A stretch of DNA of 64,000 bases, taken from assembly GCA_963677135.2 (NCBI GenBank), contig CAXXLS010000017.1, forward strand, positions 310,001 to 374,000, in the 5' to 3' direction. Shown piece by piece: positions 8,967 through 16,111 of the stretch (position 1 is its first letter; each line of letters opens with the position of its first letter). This DNA is from Seleniibacterium sp963677135. GTDB taxonomy: Bacteria > Desulfobacterota > Desulfuromonadia > Desulfuromonadales > Geopsychrobacteraceae. Under the pieces are notes generated by a model. The model did no database searches. It saw nothing but the letters and a program-made list of their open reading frames with translations, and was not told where the DNA came from. The position numbers and the translations under genes are program-made.

Positions 8967-9700
8967 GTGACTACGGTTAAATACCGAAGAATATTGTTGA
9001 AGTTAAGTGGCGAAGCCCTTGCCGGAGAGCAGGGCTTCGGCATCGATCCCCAGGTGATCAGCGGAATTGCCGCCGAAATCAAGGAAGTCGTCGATCTTGG
9101 TGTCGAGGTCGCCCTGGTTATCGGTGGCGGTAATATCTTCCGGGGGCTGGCCGCTTCCTCCAAGGGGATGGATCGCGCCAGTGCGGACTACATGGGGATG
9201 CTGGCTACCGTCATGAACAGCCTGGCCATGCAGGGACGCCCTGGAAAAGCAGGATGTCGATACGCGGGTGCTGTCAGCCATCGAGAATGCAGCAGATCGC
9301 CGAACCCTATATTCGGCGTCGCGCTGTTCGCCACCTGGAGAAGGGGCGGGTCGTGATCTTCAGCGCCGGAACCGGCAATCCCTATTTCACCACGGATACC
9401 GCGGCCAGCCTGCGTGCCATGGAGATCAATGCCGAGGTGATCATCAAGGCCACCAAGGTTGACGGTGTCTACTCTGCGGATCCCAAAAAGGACAGTGCCG
9501 CCGTTAAACTGCCGACCCTGACCTACCTTGATGTTCTGCAACGCGGACTTCAGGTTATGGATGCCACGGCGACATCCTTGTGTATGGACAATAACCTGCC
9601 CATGATTATTTTTGATATGACTCAACCTGGAAATATCAAGAAAGTCGTTCTCGGGGAAAACATCGGGACGATTGTCAATGGAGGTGAAGGCAATGATTGA
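8967..9700 (+). CDS. pyrH: Uridylate kinase, reading frame broken by two single-base insertions
   Basis: UMP kinase (amino-acid-kinase fold) phosphorylating UMP to UDP. It starts at GTG 8967 (MTTVKYRRILLKLSGEALAG; SD ACAGGAG) and ends at TGA 9700, overlapping frr by 8 bp. The frame is lost twice. GGG at 9233-9235 should be GG (restoring MQDALEKQDVDTRVLSAIE), and AA at 9286-9287 should be A (restoring MQQIAEPYIRRRAVRHL). Removing both gives 243 residues, normal for PyrH, with IFSAGTGNPYFTTDTAA and TKVDGVYSADP intact. Being essential and adjacent to other base-run indels, it is most likely intact in the organism. Confidence 0.93.
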
Positions 9701-10251
9701 CGAGGTTTTAAGTGAGGCCCGGGCGGCGATGGACAAGGCCGTCAAGGCTCTCAAGAAGGATATGGCCAAGGTAAGGACCGGGCGTGCAAGCATCTCTCTG
9801 CTTGATGATGTCCGTGTCGAGTATTACGGTGTTCCCACTCCTCTGCAGCAGGTTGCAACCCTGTCAGCTCCCGAACCGCGACTGATTACCGTTCAGCCCT
9901 GGGAGAAAAACCTGATTCCGGAAATTGAGAAAGCGATTTTCAAGGCTGATATCGGGCTGACTCCGTCGTCCGACGGACAGCTGATCCGCCTGCCAGTGCC
10001 CGCCCTCACTGAAGAGCGCCGGCGGGGAGATGGCCAAAATCGTCAAAAGAATGGGGGAGGAGGCGAAAATCTCCATTCGCAATGCGCGTCGTGACGCCAA
10101 CGATACTCTCAAGATGCTTGAGAAGGAAAAAGAGATCACCGAGGATGATCAGAAGCGCAGTGAAAAGGACGTCCAGCAGTTAACCGATGAATTTGTCAGT
10201 CTTATCGATTCCGTTGTTCAGAACAAAGAACAGGAAATTATGGAAATCTGA
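9693..10251 (+). CDS. frr: Ribosome recycling factor, one-base frameshift
   Basis: RRF releases the post-termination ribosome together with EF-G. ATG 9693 follows GGAGGTG (9680-9686) and overlaps the end of pyrH. The first part reads correctly to PALTEERRR. Then GGGG at 10024-10027 should be GGG; correction continues as EMAKIVKRMGEEAKISIRNARRD to the stop at 10249-10251, giving the standard 185 residues. As the gene is essential, a base-run sequencing error is the likely cause. Confidence 0.93.
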
Positions 10252-10294
10252 TTCCGAAAGTCCGCTGCTCCGCATCCGGAGAAGGAGTTCTCTG

Positions 10295-10459
10295 ATGGCT
10301 TTGAAGATTAATGAAGAATGCATTGGTTGTGGCACCTGTGTCGACGCGTGTCCGCTTGGGGCAATCGTCGAGTGCGGTGAAATCTATACCATTACCGACG
10401 AATGCAGCGAATGTCGTGCCTGCGTCGACAGTTGTCCGGTCAACGCGATTGTTGATTAA
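10295..10459 (+). CDS. Small 2[4Fe-4S] ferredoxin
   Basis: 54-residue bacterial (clostridial-type) ferredoxin carrying low-potential electrons. It has two classic cluster motifs, CIGCGTCVDACP (about residues 9-20) and CSECRACVDSCP (about 37-48), eight cysteines in all. The start ATG 10295 is behind GGAGAAGGAG at 10278-10287. It lies 43 bp after frr and ends in its own terminator. Its partner is unknown. The nearby dxr belongs to the isoprenoid (MEP) pathway, whose later enzymes IspG and IspH use reduced ferredoxin or flavodoxin, but a direct link is only inference. Confidence 0.93.
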   Translation: MALKINEECIGCGTCVDACPLGAIVECGEIYTITDECSECRACVDSCPVNAIVD

Positions 10460-10482
10460 TTCTGAAAAACAGTTATCCTGAC

Positions 10483-10512
10483 AAAGGGCGTGTGATACGC
10501 CCTTTTTTTTAT
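10483..10512 (+). terminator. Rho-independent terminator after ferredoxin gene
   Basis: AAAGGGCGT (10483-10491), a 5-nt loop and ACGCCCTTT (10497-10505), running into eight consecutive T. This splits the translation genes from the uppS-cdsA-dxr set. Confidence 0.88.
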
Positions 10513-10588
10513 TCGTCCCGTGAATGAATCGTCTGACGGCTTTTTTTTCCGGGACGCGTGTTGTTGAAGAAAAGAGATTTTTTTATCA

Positions 10589-11356
10589 ATGTCTGATATC
10601 GATACCTCAGGGATGACTTCGTCAATCCGGCATCTCGCCATCATCATGGATGGCAATGGGCGATGGGCTTCTCAGCGTGGTCTGCCGCGAATCGCCGGCC
10701 ATCAGCGGGGCGTGGAAACCGTTCTCCAGGTGGTTGACGAATGTGAACGGATCGGTCTTGAGGCCTTGAGCCTGTATGCGTTCAGCTCTGAGAATTGGGG
10801 CCGTCCCCAGGAAGAGGTCGATGCCCTTATGGGGCTGCTCGTCGAATTTCTGGGGTCGCAACGGCAAAGGATGCTGCAGAAGGGGATGCGTTTCCGGGTT
10901 ATCGGCGATGTTTCGAAGATGCCCCAAAAAGTTCAGGCGTCTCTTGCCGAAGCTCAGCGGGAAACCGCCCATGGCAAGGGTATGACCCTGGTTCTTGCCC
11001 TGTCGTATGGCGGTCGAGACGAAATCCTCCGAACCGTCCGCAAACTGTCGGCTGAGGTCCGAGAAGGGCTTATTGACCCCGACCAGATTTCAGAGGCTTT
11101 CTTTTCCGCACATCTTGATACCTGTGATCTGCCCGAGCTGGATTTGCTGATACGCACCAGCGGAGAGGTCCGGGTGAGTAATTTCATGCTCTGGCAACTG
11201 GCCTATGCCGAATTGTATTTCACCGAGGTCCTGTGGCCCGATTTCAGCAGCGAGGATCTGCACAAGGCCCTGCAAGATTTCCAGCGACGCCGGCGACGCT
11301 TCGGTTTGACGGATGATCAGTGTCAGCAGGGGCATTTCGAAGGTAAGGGGGAATAG
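10589..11356 (+). CDS. uppS: Undecaprenyl diphosphate synthase (cis-prenyltransferase)
   Basis: Adds isopentenyl units in cis to farnesyl diphosphate to build the C55 lipid carrier for peptidoglycan and O-antigen. The substrate loop HLAIIMDGNGRWA (catalytic Asp) lies near residue 17-29, with YAFSSENWGRP near 66. The C-terminal signature is RTSGEVRVSNFMLWQLAYAE. 255 residues is normal length. ATG 10589 has only a weak AAGAAAAGAGA upstream; ATG 10613 is an alternative. It is directly followed by cdsA. Confidence 0.96.
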   Translation: MSDIDTSGMTSSIRHLAIIMDGNGRWASQRGLPRIAGHQRGVETVLQVVDECERIGLEALSLYAFSSENWGRPQEEVDALMGLLVEFLGSQRQRMLQKGMRFRVIGDVSKMPQKVQASLAEAQRETAHGKGMTLVLALSYGGRDEILRTVRKLSAEVREGLIDPDQISEAFFSAHLDTCDLPELDLLIRTSGEVRVSNFMLWQLAYAELYFTEVLWPDFSSEDLHKALQDFQRRRRRFGLTDDQCQQGHFEGKGE

Positions 11357-11358
11357 TT

Positions 11359-12159
11359 ATCAAGCAGCGAATTATTACGGCTCTTTGCCTGTTGCCCATC
11401 CTGATTTTTATTCTCGGTTATTCCAGCCCGTTCTGGTTTGGAGTTTTCCTGACCGTGATATTGTTTCTCAGCCTCTGGGAATACAACCGGATGGGCATTG
11501 CCGATGATCGGCGCCCCGAACAGGTGTTTGCCAGTCTGGCCGGCGCCGCGGTTGTGCCCATCCTGGTGGCCGGGAAGGGGGAGTTGCTGTTCCCCTGGTA
11601 TACCCTCTGCTATCTCACCCTGGCCGTCCTTTTTCTGTTTCGGCTGACCTCAATAGGGGCTGTCGCAAAGCAGCTGGGCTGGCTTCTCAGCGGGACTGTT
11701 TATCTGCCTTTTCTGCTCGGTCACGCTTTTCTGCTCCGGACTCTTCCCGATGGGAAACAGTGGATTTTCATGCTGCTGATCGTGGTCATGGCCTGTGATT
11801 CGATGGCCTATTTCGTCGGCCGAAAACTGGGCCGCAGAAAGCTCTATCCATTGGTCAGCCCCAATAAGAGCGTGGAAGGCGCTCTCGGCGGAATCGCCGG
11901 CGCCGTGTTCGGGGTCTACCTGTCAAAAGCCCTTTTCCTGCCTGATGTCGGGCTGCTGGACGGTTTCGCCATTGCTGTCGGCATCAGCGTGTTTGGCCAG
12001 GTTGGTGACCTTTTTGAATCCCTTTTGAAAAGATCCTGCGGGGTCAAGGATTCCGGGAGCATGATTCCGGGGCACGGTGGGCTGCTCGATCGACTGGACA
12101 GTCTGCTGTTTGTCTTTCCTCTCGTCTACTATATCGCGCTTTACGGGTATGGAGGCTAG
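11359..12159 (+). CDS. cdsA: Phosphatidate cytidylyltransferase (CDP-diglyceride synthase)
   Basis: Multi-pass inner-membrane enzyme making CDP-diacylglycerol from phosphatidate and CTP; pssA downstream uses the product. The CdsA signature is complete: SLLKRSCGVKDSGSMIPGHGG followed by LLDRLDS. Eight or so hydrophobic helices span the protein. The start is unclear. The expected N-terminus (xKQRIITALCLLPIL) begins at codon ATC 11359 just after the uppS stop, behind AAGGGGGA (11345-11352), but there is no ATG, GTG or TTG there. The first conventional start is TTG 11392, which cuts 11 family-like residues. Either a rare ATC start or a base error explains this. Confidence 0.9.
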   Translation: MKQRIITALCLLPILIFILGYSSPFWFGVFLTVILFLSLWEYNRMGIADDRRPEQVFASLAGAAVVPILVAGKGELLFPWYTLCYLTLAVLFLFRLTSIGAVAKQLGWLLSGTVYLPFLLGHAFLLRTLPDGKQWIFMLLIVVMACDSMAYFVGRKLGRRKLYPLVSPNKSVEGALGGIAGAVFGVYLSKALFLPDVGLLDGFAIAVGISVFGQVGDLFESLLKRSCGVKDSGSMIPGHGGLLDRLDSLLFVFPLVYYIALYGYGG

Positions 12160-12165
12160 CCGCAC

Positions 12166-13326
12166 GTGAAGAACATAGCGTTACTCGGATCGACCGGTTC
12201 CATTGGTACCAGTACCCTGGAGATTGTCAGAGCTTTTCCCGAGCGTTATCGAATTGTGGCTCTGGCCGCAGGGCGCAATGTCGAGCTGCTCATTCAGCAG
12301 ATCCATGAATTTCAACCTCAGGTCGTTGCTGTCATCGATGAGGCGGATGCTGATACCATCAGGGCCAGTATCGCGCCACTGGAGGTGGATGTTCAGGCCG
12401 GAATTACCGGTATGATCCAGTGCGCCACCCTCGCTTCCGCCGATCTCGTGGTTGCCGCTATTGTCGGTGCCGCCGGCCTGATGCCCACCATGGCGGCGGT
12501 CAAAGCCGGTAAAGACATTGCCCTTGCCAACAAGGAAACCCTGGTCATGGCCGGCCAGCAGATCATGGCGGAAGTCGCCCGCAGTGGTAACCGCCTGATT
12601 CCTGTCGACAGTGAGCATTCGGCGATCTTTCAATCCCTCGAAGGACACCGGATTGAGGATGTCCGGCGCTTGATTCTGACGGCGTCGGGGGGGCCTTTCC
12701 GGGACTGGGACAGATCCCGTTTTACGGACATTTCGCCCGCTCATGCCCTGGCTCATCCCAACTGGAACATGGGGCCCAAGATCACCATCGATTCTGCAAC
12801 CATGATGAACAAAGGCCTCGAAGTTATCGAGGCCCGCTGGCTGTTCGGCATCTCAGCAGAACAGATCGCGGTGCATATCCATCCTGAGAGCATCGTTCAT
12901 TCCATGGTCGAATATCGGGACGGCGCTCTGATCGCCCAGTTGGGTATCCCGGACATGAAAACGCCTATTGCCTACGCGTTGTCGTGGCCGGAGCGTCTGC
13001 CCCTGCCGCAGCCTCCCCTTGACCTGTGTGAGCGAGGCAGCTTAACCTTTTCACAGCCCGATCTCCACCGGTTTCCCTGTTTGCGGCTGGCCTATGAAGC
13101 GATCGCCATCGGGGGCACCCTGCCGGCAGTCATGAACGCGGCCAACGAAGTGGCCGTCGATGCGTTTCTGCAGGGACGGATCGGTTTCCCGGGCATTGGG
13201 GAGTTGATCGAGAAGGTGATGGCCAGGCACAGTACCGAGCAGGCATCGACTGTTGATCGTATTCTGCAGGCCGATCTGTGGGGCCGCAACGAAGCCAAAA
13301 AGATTATTGGCGGAGGTAAGCAATGA
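12166..13326 (+). CDS. dxr: 1-deoxy-D-xylulose 5-phosphate reductoisomerase
   Basis: NADPH-dependent second step of the MEP isoprenoid pathway (DXP to MEP). 386 residues, full length. The Rossmann start is MKNIALLGSTGSIGTSTLEI. Metal/substrate motifs PVDSEHSAIFQSLEG, LTASGGPFRDW and KITIDSATMMNKGLEVIEA are all present. GTG 12166 lies 6 bp after cdsA, with GGAG a little upstream inside the cdsA end. It overlaps rseP by 4 bp, so it is part of the uppS-cdsA-dxr-rseP-tsaB run. Confidence 0.97.
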   Translation: MKNIALLGSTGSIGTSTLEIVRAFPERYRIVALAAGRNVELLIQQIHEFQPQVVAVIDEADADTIRASIAPLEVDVQAGITGMIQCATLASADLVVAAIVGAAGLMPTMAAVKAGKDIALANKETLVMAGQQIMAEVARSGNRLIPVDSEHSAIFQSLEGHRIEDVRRLILTASGGPFRDWDRSRFTDISPAHALAHPNWNMGPKITIDSATMMNKGLEVIEARWLFGISAEQIAVHIHPESIVHSMVEYRDGALIAQLGIPDMKTPIAYALSWPERLPLPQPPLDLCERGSLTFSQPDLHRFPCLRLAYEAIAIGGTLPAVMNAANEVAVDAFLQGRIGFPGIGELIEKVMARHSTEQASTVDRILQADLWGRNEAKKIIGGGKQ

Positions 13327-14642
13327 CAACGATTATGTCCGGCATCCTGATGCTGGGAGTGCTGGTTTTTGTTCATGAGCTGGGACATTTTGTCGTCGCC
13401 AAGATGTGCGGGGTCAAGGTTCTCAAGTTTTCCCTGGGTTTCGGCCCGCGACTGGTTTCGCGCAGGCGGGGCGAGACCGAATACCAGATCTGTGTCATTC
13501 CTCTCGGGGGATACGTGCAGATGCTCGGCGAGGGGGGGGGAGAGCAGGGGGAAGACGCAGAGTTGAGCCCGGAAGAGAAGCAGCGCTCATTTGCCCATAA
13601 GCCGGTATCGAAGCGCCTGGCGATCGTTCTGGCCGGTCCCTTGATGAACCTGGTTCTCCCGCTGCTGATTCTGCCGGTTTCCTATATGGTCGGGGTGCAG
13701 ATGCCGGCTTATTTCGAGGAGCCGGCCTGCATTGGCTATGTCATTCCGGGGAGCCCTGCCGAGACCGCCGGTTTTCAGGCCGGTGACTGCGTTGTCGGGA
13801 TCAACGATCAGCAGGTTTTCAGCTGGACCGACACCAACAAGGTGTTTTTGGGACAGGCCGGAAACTCCCTGGTTTTTCATATCGAAAGGAACGGGCGGTC
13901 CCGGGACCTGAGTATTCCCGAAGAGAACGACAGTCTGGAAGGTATGCAGGCTCTTGGCCTGCTGCCCGGGCAGGAAGCACGCATAGGTGGCCTGGCGGCT
14001 GATATGCCGGCAGCCCGGGCCGGCCTTCAGGAAAACGACCTGATCCTTTCGATTGGCGGGACCAAGGTCTCCTCCTGGTATGATCTGAAGGGGATCATCC
14101 AGGAATCCGGCAGCCAGCCTGTTGCGGTTCTCATCGAGCGAGGCGGTGACGAGATCGTGGTCGAACTGGTTCCGGAACAACGGGAAGAGGGGGGGGATTT
14201 TCTTCTGGGGATCGCCCCGCTGCAGCGTACCGAGCTCAAGCGGTTCGGATTTTTGGCCGCTCTGGGCGAGGGGGCCCACCGCACTTGGGAATTGATTGAC
14301 CTGACCTTGGTCTTTGTCCAGAAACTGTTCACCGGAAGCGTATCGACCAAAAATATCGGTGGGCCGATCACCGTGGTGCAGATAGCCGGGCAGGCTGCTC
14401 AAACCGATCTGGCAGCGATTATTTCTGTTCTGGCGTTTATTTCCATTCAGCTGGGAATTCTCAACCTGTTGCCGATTCCGATTCTGGATGGCGGTCATAT
14501 TCTTTTTTACACCATTGAGCTGATTTTGCGGCGGCCGCTCTCTGTCAGGGCCAGAGAAATGGCCCAGCAGGTTGGAATGGCCATGCTGCTGATGCTGATG
14601 GTCCTGGCTTTCTACAATGATATCGTACGGTTGTGGGGATGA
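13323..14642 (+). CDS. rseP: Site-2 intramembrane metalloprotease RseP
   Basis: Inner-membrane zinc protease that cuts transmembrane anti-sigma factors and leftover signal peptides. The zinc motif H18-E-L-G-H22 lies in the first helix. Two periplasmic PDZ domains follow (about residues 125-205 and 215-290), and the third zinc-ligand motif NLLPIPILDGGH lies near 355. 439 residues is typical for the two-PDZ form. The start overlaps dxr by ATGA. No partner anti-sigma factor is seen nearby. Confidence 0.95.
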   Translation: MTTIMSGILMLGVLVFVHELGHFVVAKMCGVKVLKFSLGFGPRLVSRRRGETEYQICVIPLGGYVQMLGEGGGEQGEDAELSPEEKQRSFAHKPVSKRLAIVLAGPLMNLVLPLLILPVSYMVGVQMPAYFEEPACIGYVIPGSPAETAGFQAGDCVVGINDQQVFSWTDTNKVFLGQAGNSLVFHIERNGRSRDLSIPEENDSLEGMQALGLLPGQEARIGGLAADMPAARAGLQENDLILSIGGTKVSSWYDLKGIIQESGSQPVAVLIERGGDEIVVELVPEQREEGGDFLLGIAPLQRTELKRFGFLAALGEGAHRTWELIDLTLVFVQKLFTGSVSTKNIGGPITVVQIAGQAAQTDLAAIISVLAFISIQLGILNLLPIPILDGGHILFYTIELILRRPLSVRAREMAQQVGMAMLLMLMVLAFYNDIVRLWG

Positions 14643-15358
14643 TGAAAAACGGTTCAGAGATTCGTATTCTTGCGGTAGACACCGCGTCCCTGACCGGGAG
14701 CGTGGCCTTGGCTTCGGGAGAAGGACTGGTTGCCGAATCCTTGCTGAACGTGCGCAGTACGCACAGTGAAAAGCTGCTGCTGCAGATTGATCTGCTTCTT
14801 CGCGAGAGCGGCTGGACATTGAAGGATATCGACCTGTTTGCTGTCGTGGCGGGTCCGGGCTCCTTTACCGGCCTGCGGATCGGGCTTGCCACGGTCAAGG
14901 GTCTTGCCCAGACCCTGGGCAAACCGGTTGTCACTGTCTCGGCGCTGGCCGCCACCGCCCTGGCTCTGGGAACGACTGACTATCCTGTCTGCGCGTTTCT
15001 CGACGCTCGTAAAAAGGAAGTCTATACGCAGATGTTCTCCTGCGGCCCCCGGGGACCCGTCGCTCTCGATGCTCCCAGAGTGATTGCCCCCGCTCTGCTG
15101 ATCAGGGATTTCTCTGAAAAAGTCGCTTTTATCGGTGACGGCGTTCCCGTCTATCTTGATCTGATCCGGAACCAGCTCGGGGATCTGGCGATCCTTCCCC
15201 CTCTGCCCTCGCATCAGCGCAGGGCCGGTCAGGTGGCCTGGCTGGCCTATCAGGAATGGCAGGCCGATCAGAGTATCAGACCGGCCGATATCGTGCCCCT
15301 TTATATCCGCCCCTCGGATGCTGAACTCAACCTTCCCGCCCGGCCGGTCGGCAGGTAA
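14639..15358 (+). CDS. tsaB: tRNA threonylcarbamoyladenosine biosynthesis protein TsaB
   Basis: Scaffold partner of TsaD/TsaE in making t6A at tRNA position 37. 239 residues of the ASKHA fold: RILAVDTASLTGSVAL near the start, and AGPGSFTGLRIGLATVKGLAQ near residue 75. Start codons ATG 14639 and 14642 both fit and overlap the rseP stop; GTG 14633 is less likely. The second half is less conserved, as is usual. It is the last gene of the envelope/isoprenoid run. Confidence 0.93.
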   Translation: MMKNGSEIRILAVDTASLTGSVALASGEGLVAESLLNVRSTHSEKLLLQIDLLLRESGWTLKDIDLFAVVAGPGSFTGLRIGLATVKGLAQTLGKPVVTVSALAATALALGTTDYPVCAFLDARKKEVYTQMFSCGPRGPVALDAPRVIAPALLIRDFSEKVAFIGDGVPVYLDLIRNQLGDLAILPPLPSHQRRAGQVAWLAYQEWQADQSIRPADIVPLYIRPSDAELNLPARPVGR

Positions 15359-15601
15359 TGTCCGGGCCTGTTAATCTGTTGACAAGTCGGGACTGATTTG
15401 GTTAATTAGGGATAACGGTTTCGATTGAAATCGCATGCTGTTCCTGGTCATCGAATTGGACATTTAATGAAGCCGACTCGTTGGTGATAATCTGTAACTA
15501 CTTAATAAAAAAGACAATATTTGTCAAGAAAGGTGTTGACTTAAAAGAGGACAATTTCTGAGCAGGGACAATAAACCCTATACACATGCGCGGAGGTGCC
15601 A

Positions 15602-15820
15602 ATGGACATTGATCAAAATCTTTTAGAAACCCTTATCGAGAACAACCCCCGTTTCCGCATGCTCTACGAAGAACACTCCCTTTTTGAAAAACAGCTTTCC
15701 GAATACGAAAAAAAGACCTTTTTGACTCCCCAGGAAGAAATGGAAAAGAACAAGGTTAAAAAAATGAAACTTGTCGGAAAAGACGAGATGGAAAAAATTA
15801 TGCAGTCCGTGACCGTCTGA
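15602..15820 (+). CDS. DUF465 (YdcH-like) small coiled-coil protein
   Basis: 72-residue, lysine/glutamate-rich helical protein. It matches the DUF465 pattern: FRMLYEEHSLFEKQLSEYE followed by a linker with LTPQEEMEKNKVKKMKLVGKDEME. The pattern predicts a helical hairpin. The function of the family is unknown. ATG 15602 is preceded by GGAGGT (15592-15597). Upstream, 243 bp from tsaB hold AT-rich sequence with TTGACA at 15379-15384 but no convincing -10 box. It is monocistronic, closed by a strong terminator. Confidence 0.85.
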   Translation: MDIDQNLLETLIENNPRFRMLYEEHSLFEKQLSEYEKKTFLTPQEEMEKNKVKKMKLVGKDEMEKIMQSVTV

Positions 15821-15850
15821 TCGTCATAACGCTTGGACAATCGTTTCGAT

Positions 15851-15895
15851 ACAGCAAAGGGCTTAAGCGCAGGCTTAAGCCCTTTGCTGTATTTT
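15851..15895. terminator. Long perfect hairpin terminator
   Basis: 18-bp perfect arms (15851-15868 and 15873-15890; core AAAGGGCTTAAGC / GCTTAAGCCCTTT), a 4-nt loop and a short ATTTT tail end the DUF465 gene. Confidence 0.85.
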
Positions 15896-15940
15896 GACTA
15901 TTCATCAGGCCGGCAAAATCATCCGTATCGGGTTTTCAAA

Positions 15941-15997
15941 ATGATCATAACGCTTGACAACTTTGCAGGAGTTGTCAAGACTGTCATGCTTCTCTGA
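15941..15997 (+). promoter_or_regulatory. Candidate branched-chain leader peptide upstream of ilvB
   Basis: A short frame ATG 15941 to TGA 15997 encodes MIITLDNFAGVVKTVMLL, in which 8 of 18 residues are Ile, Leu or Val. A perfect 9-bp inverted repeat CTTGACAAC / GTTGTCAAG (15953-15961, 15971-15979) lies inside it. This resembles the leader of an attenuator, but no good ribosome site or U-tracted terminator is seen before ilvB, so it may be chance. Confidence 0.3.
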
Positions 15998-16111
15998 TTT
16001 GCCGAGACAATGGGGTGCGGCTTCTGTGTAATACCGGTAACAGCGATTTCGAAGCAGATATCGTTCATCGTGAAGCGATTCCTTCGAGTAGAGGCTTTTG
16101 AGGAGGATCAA

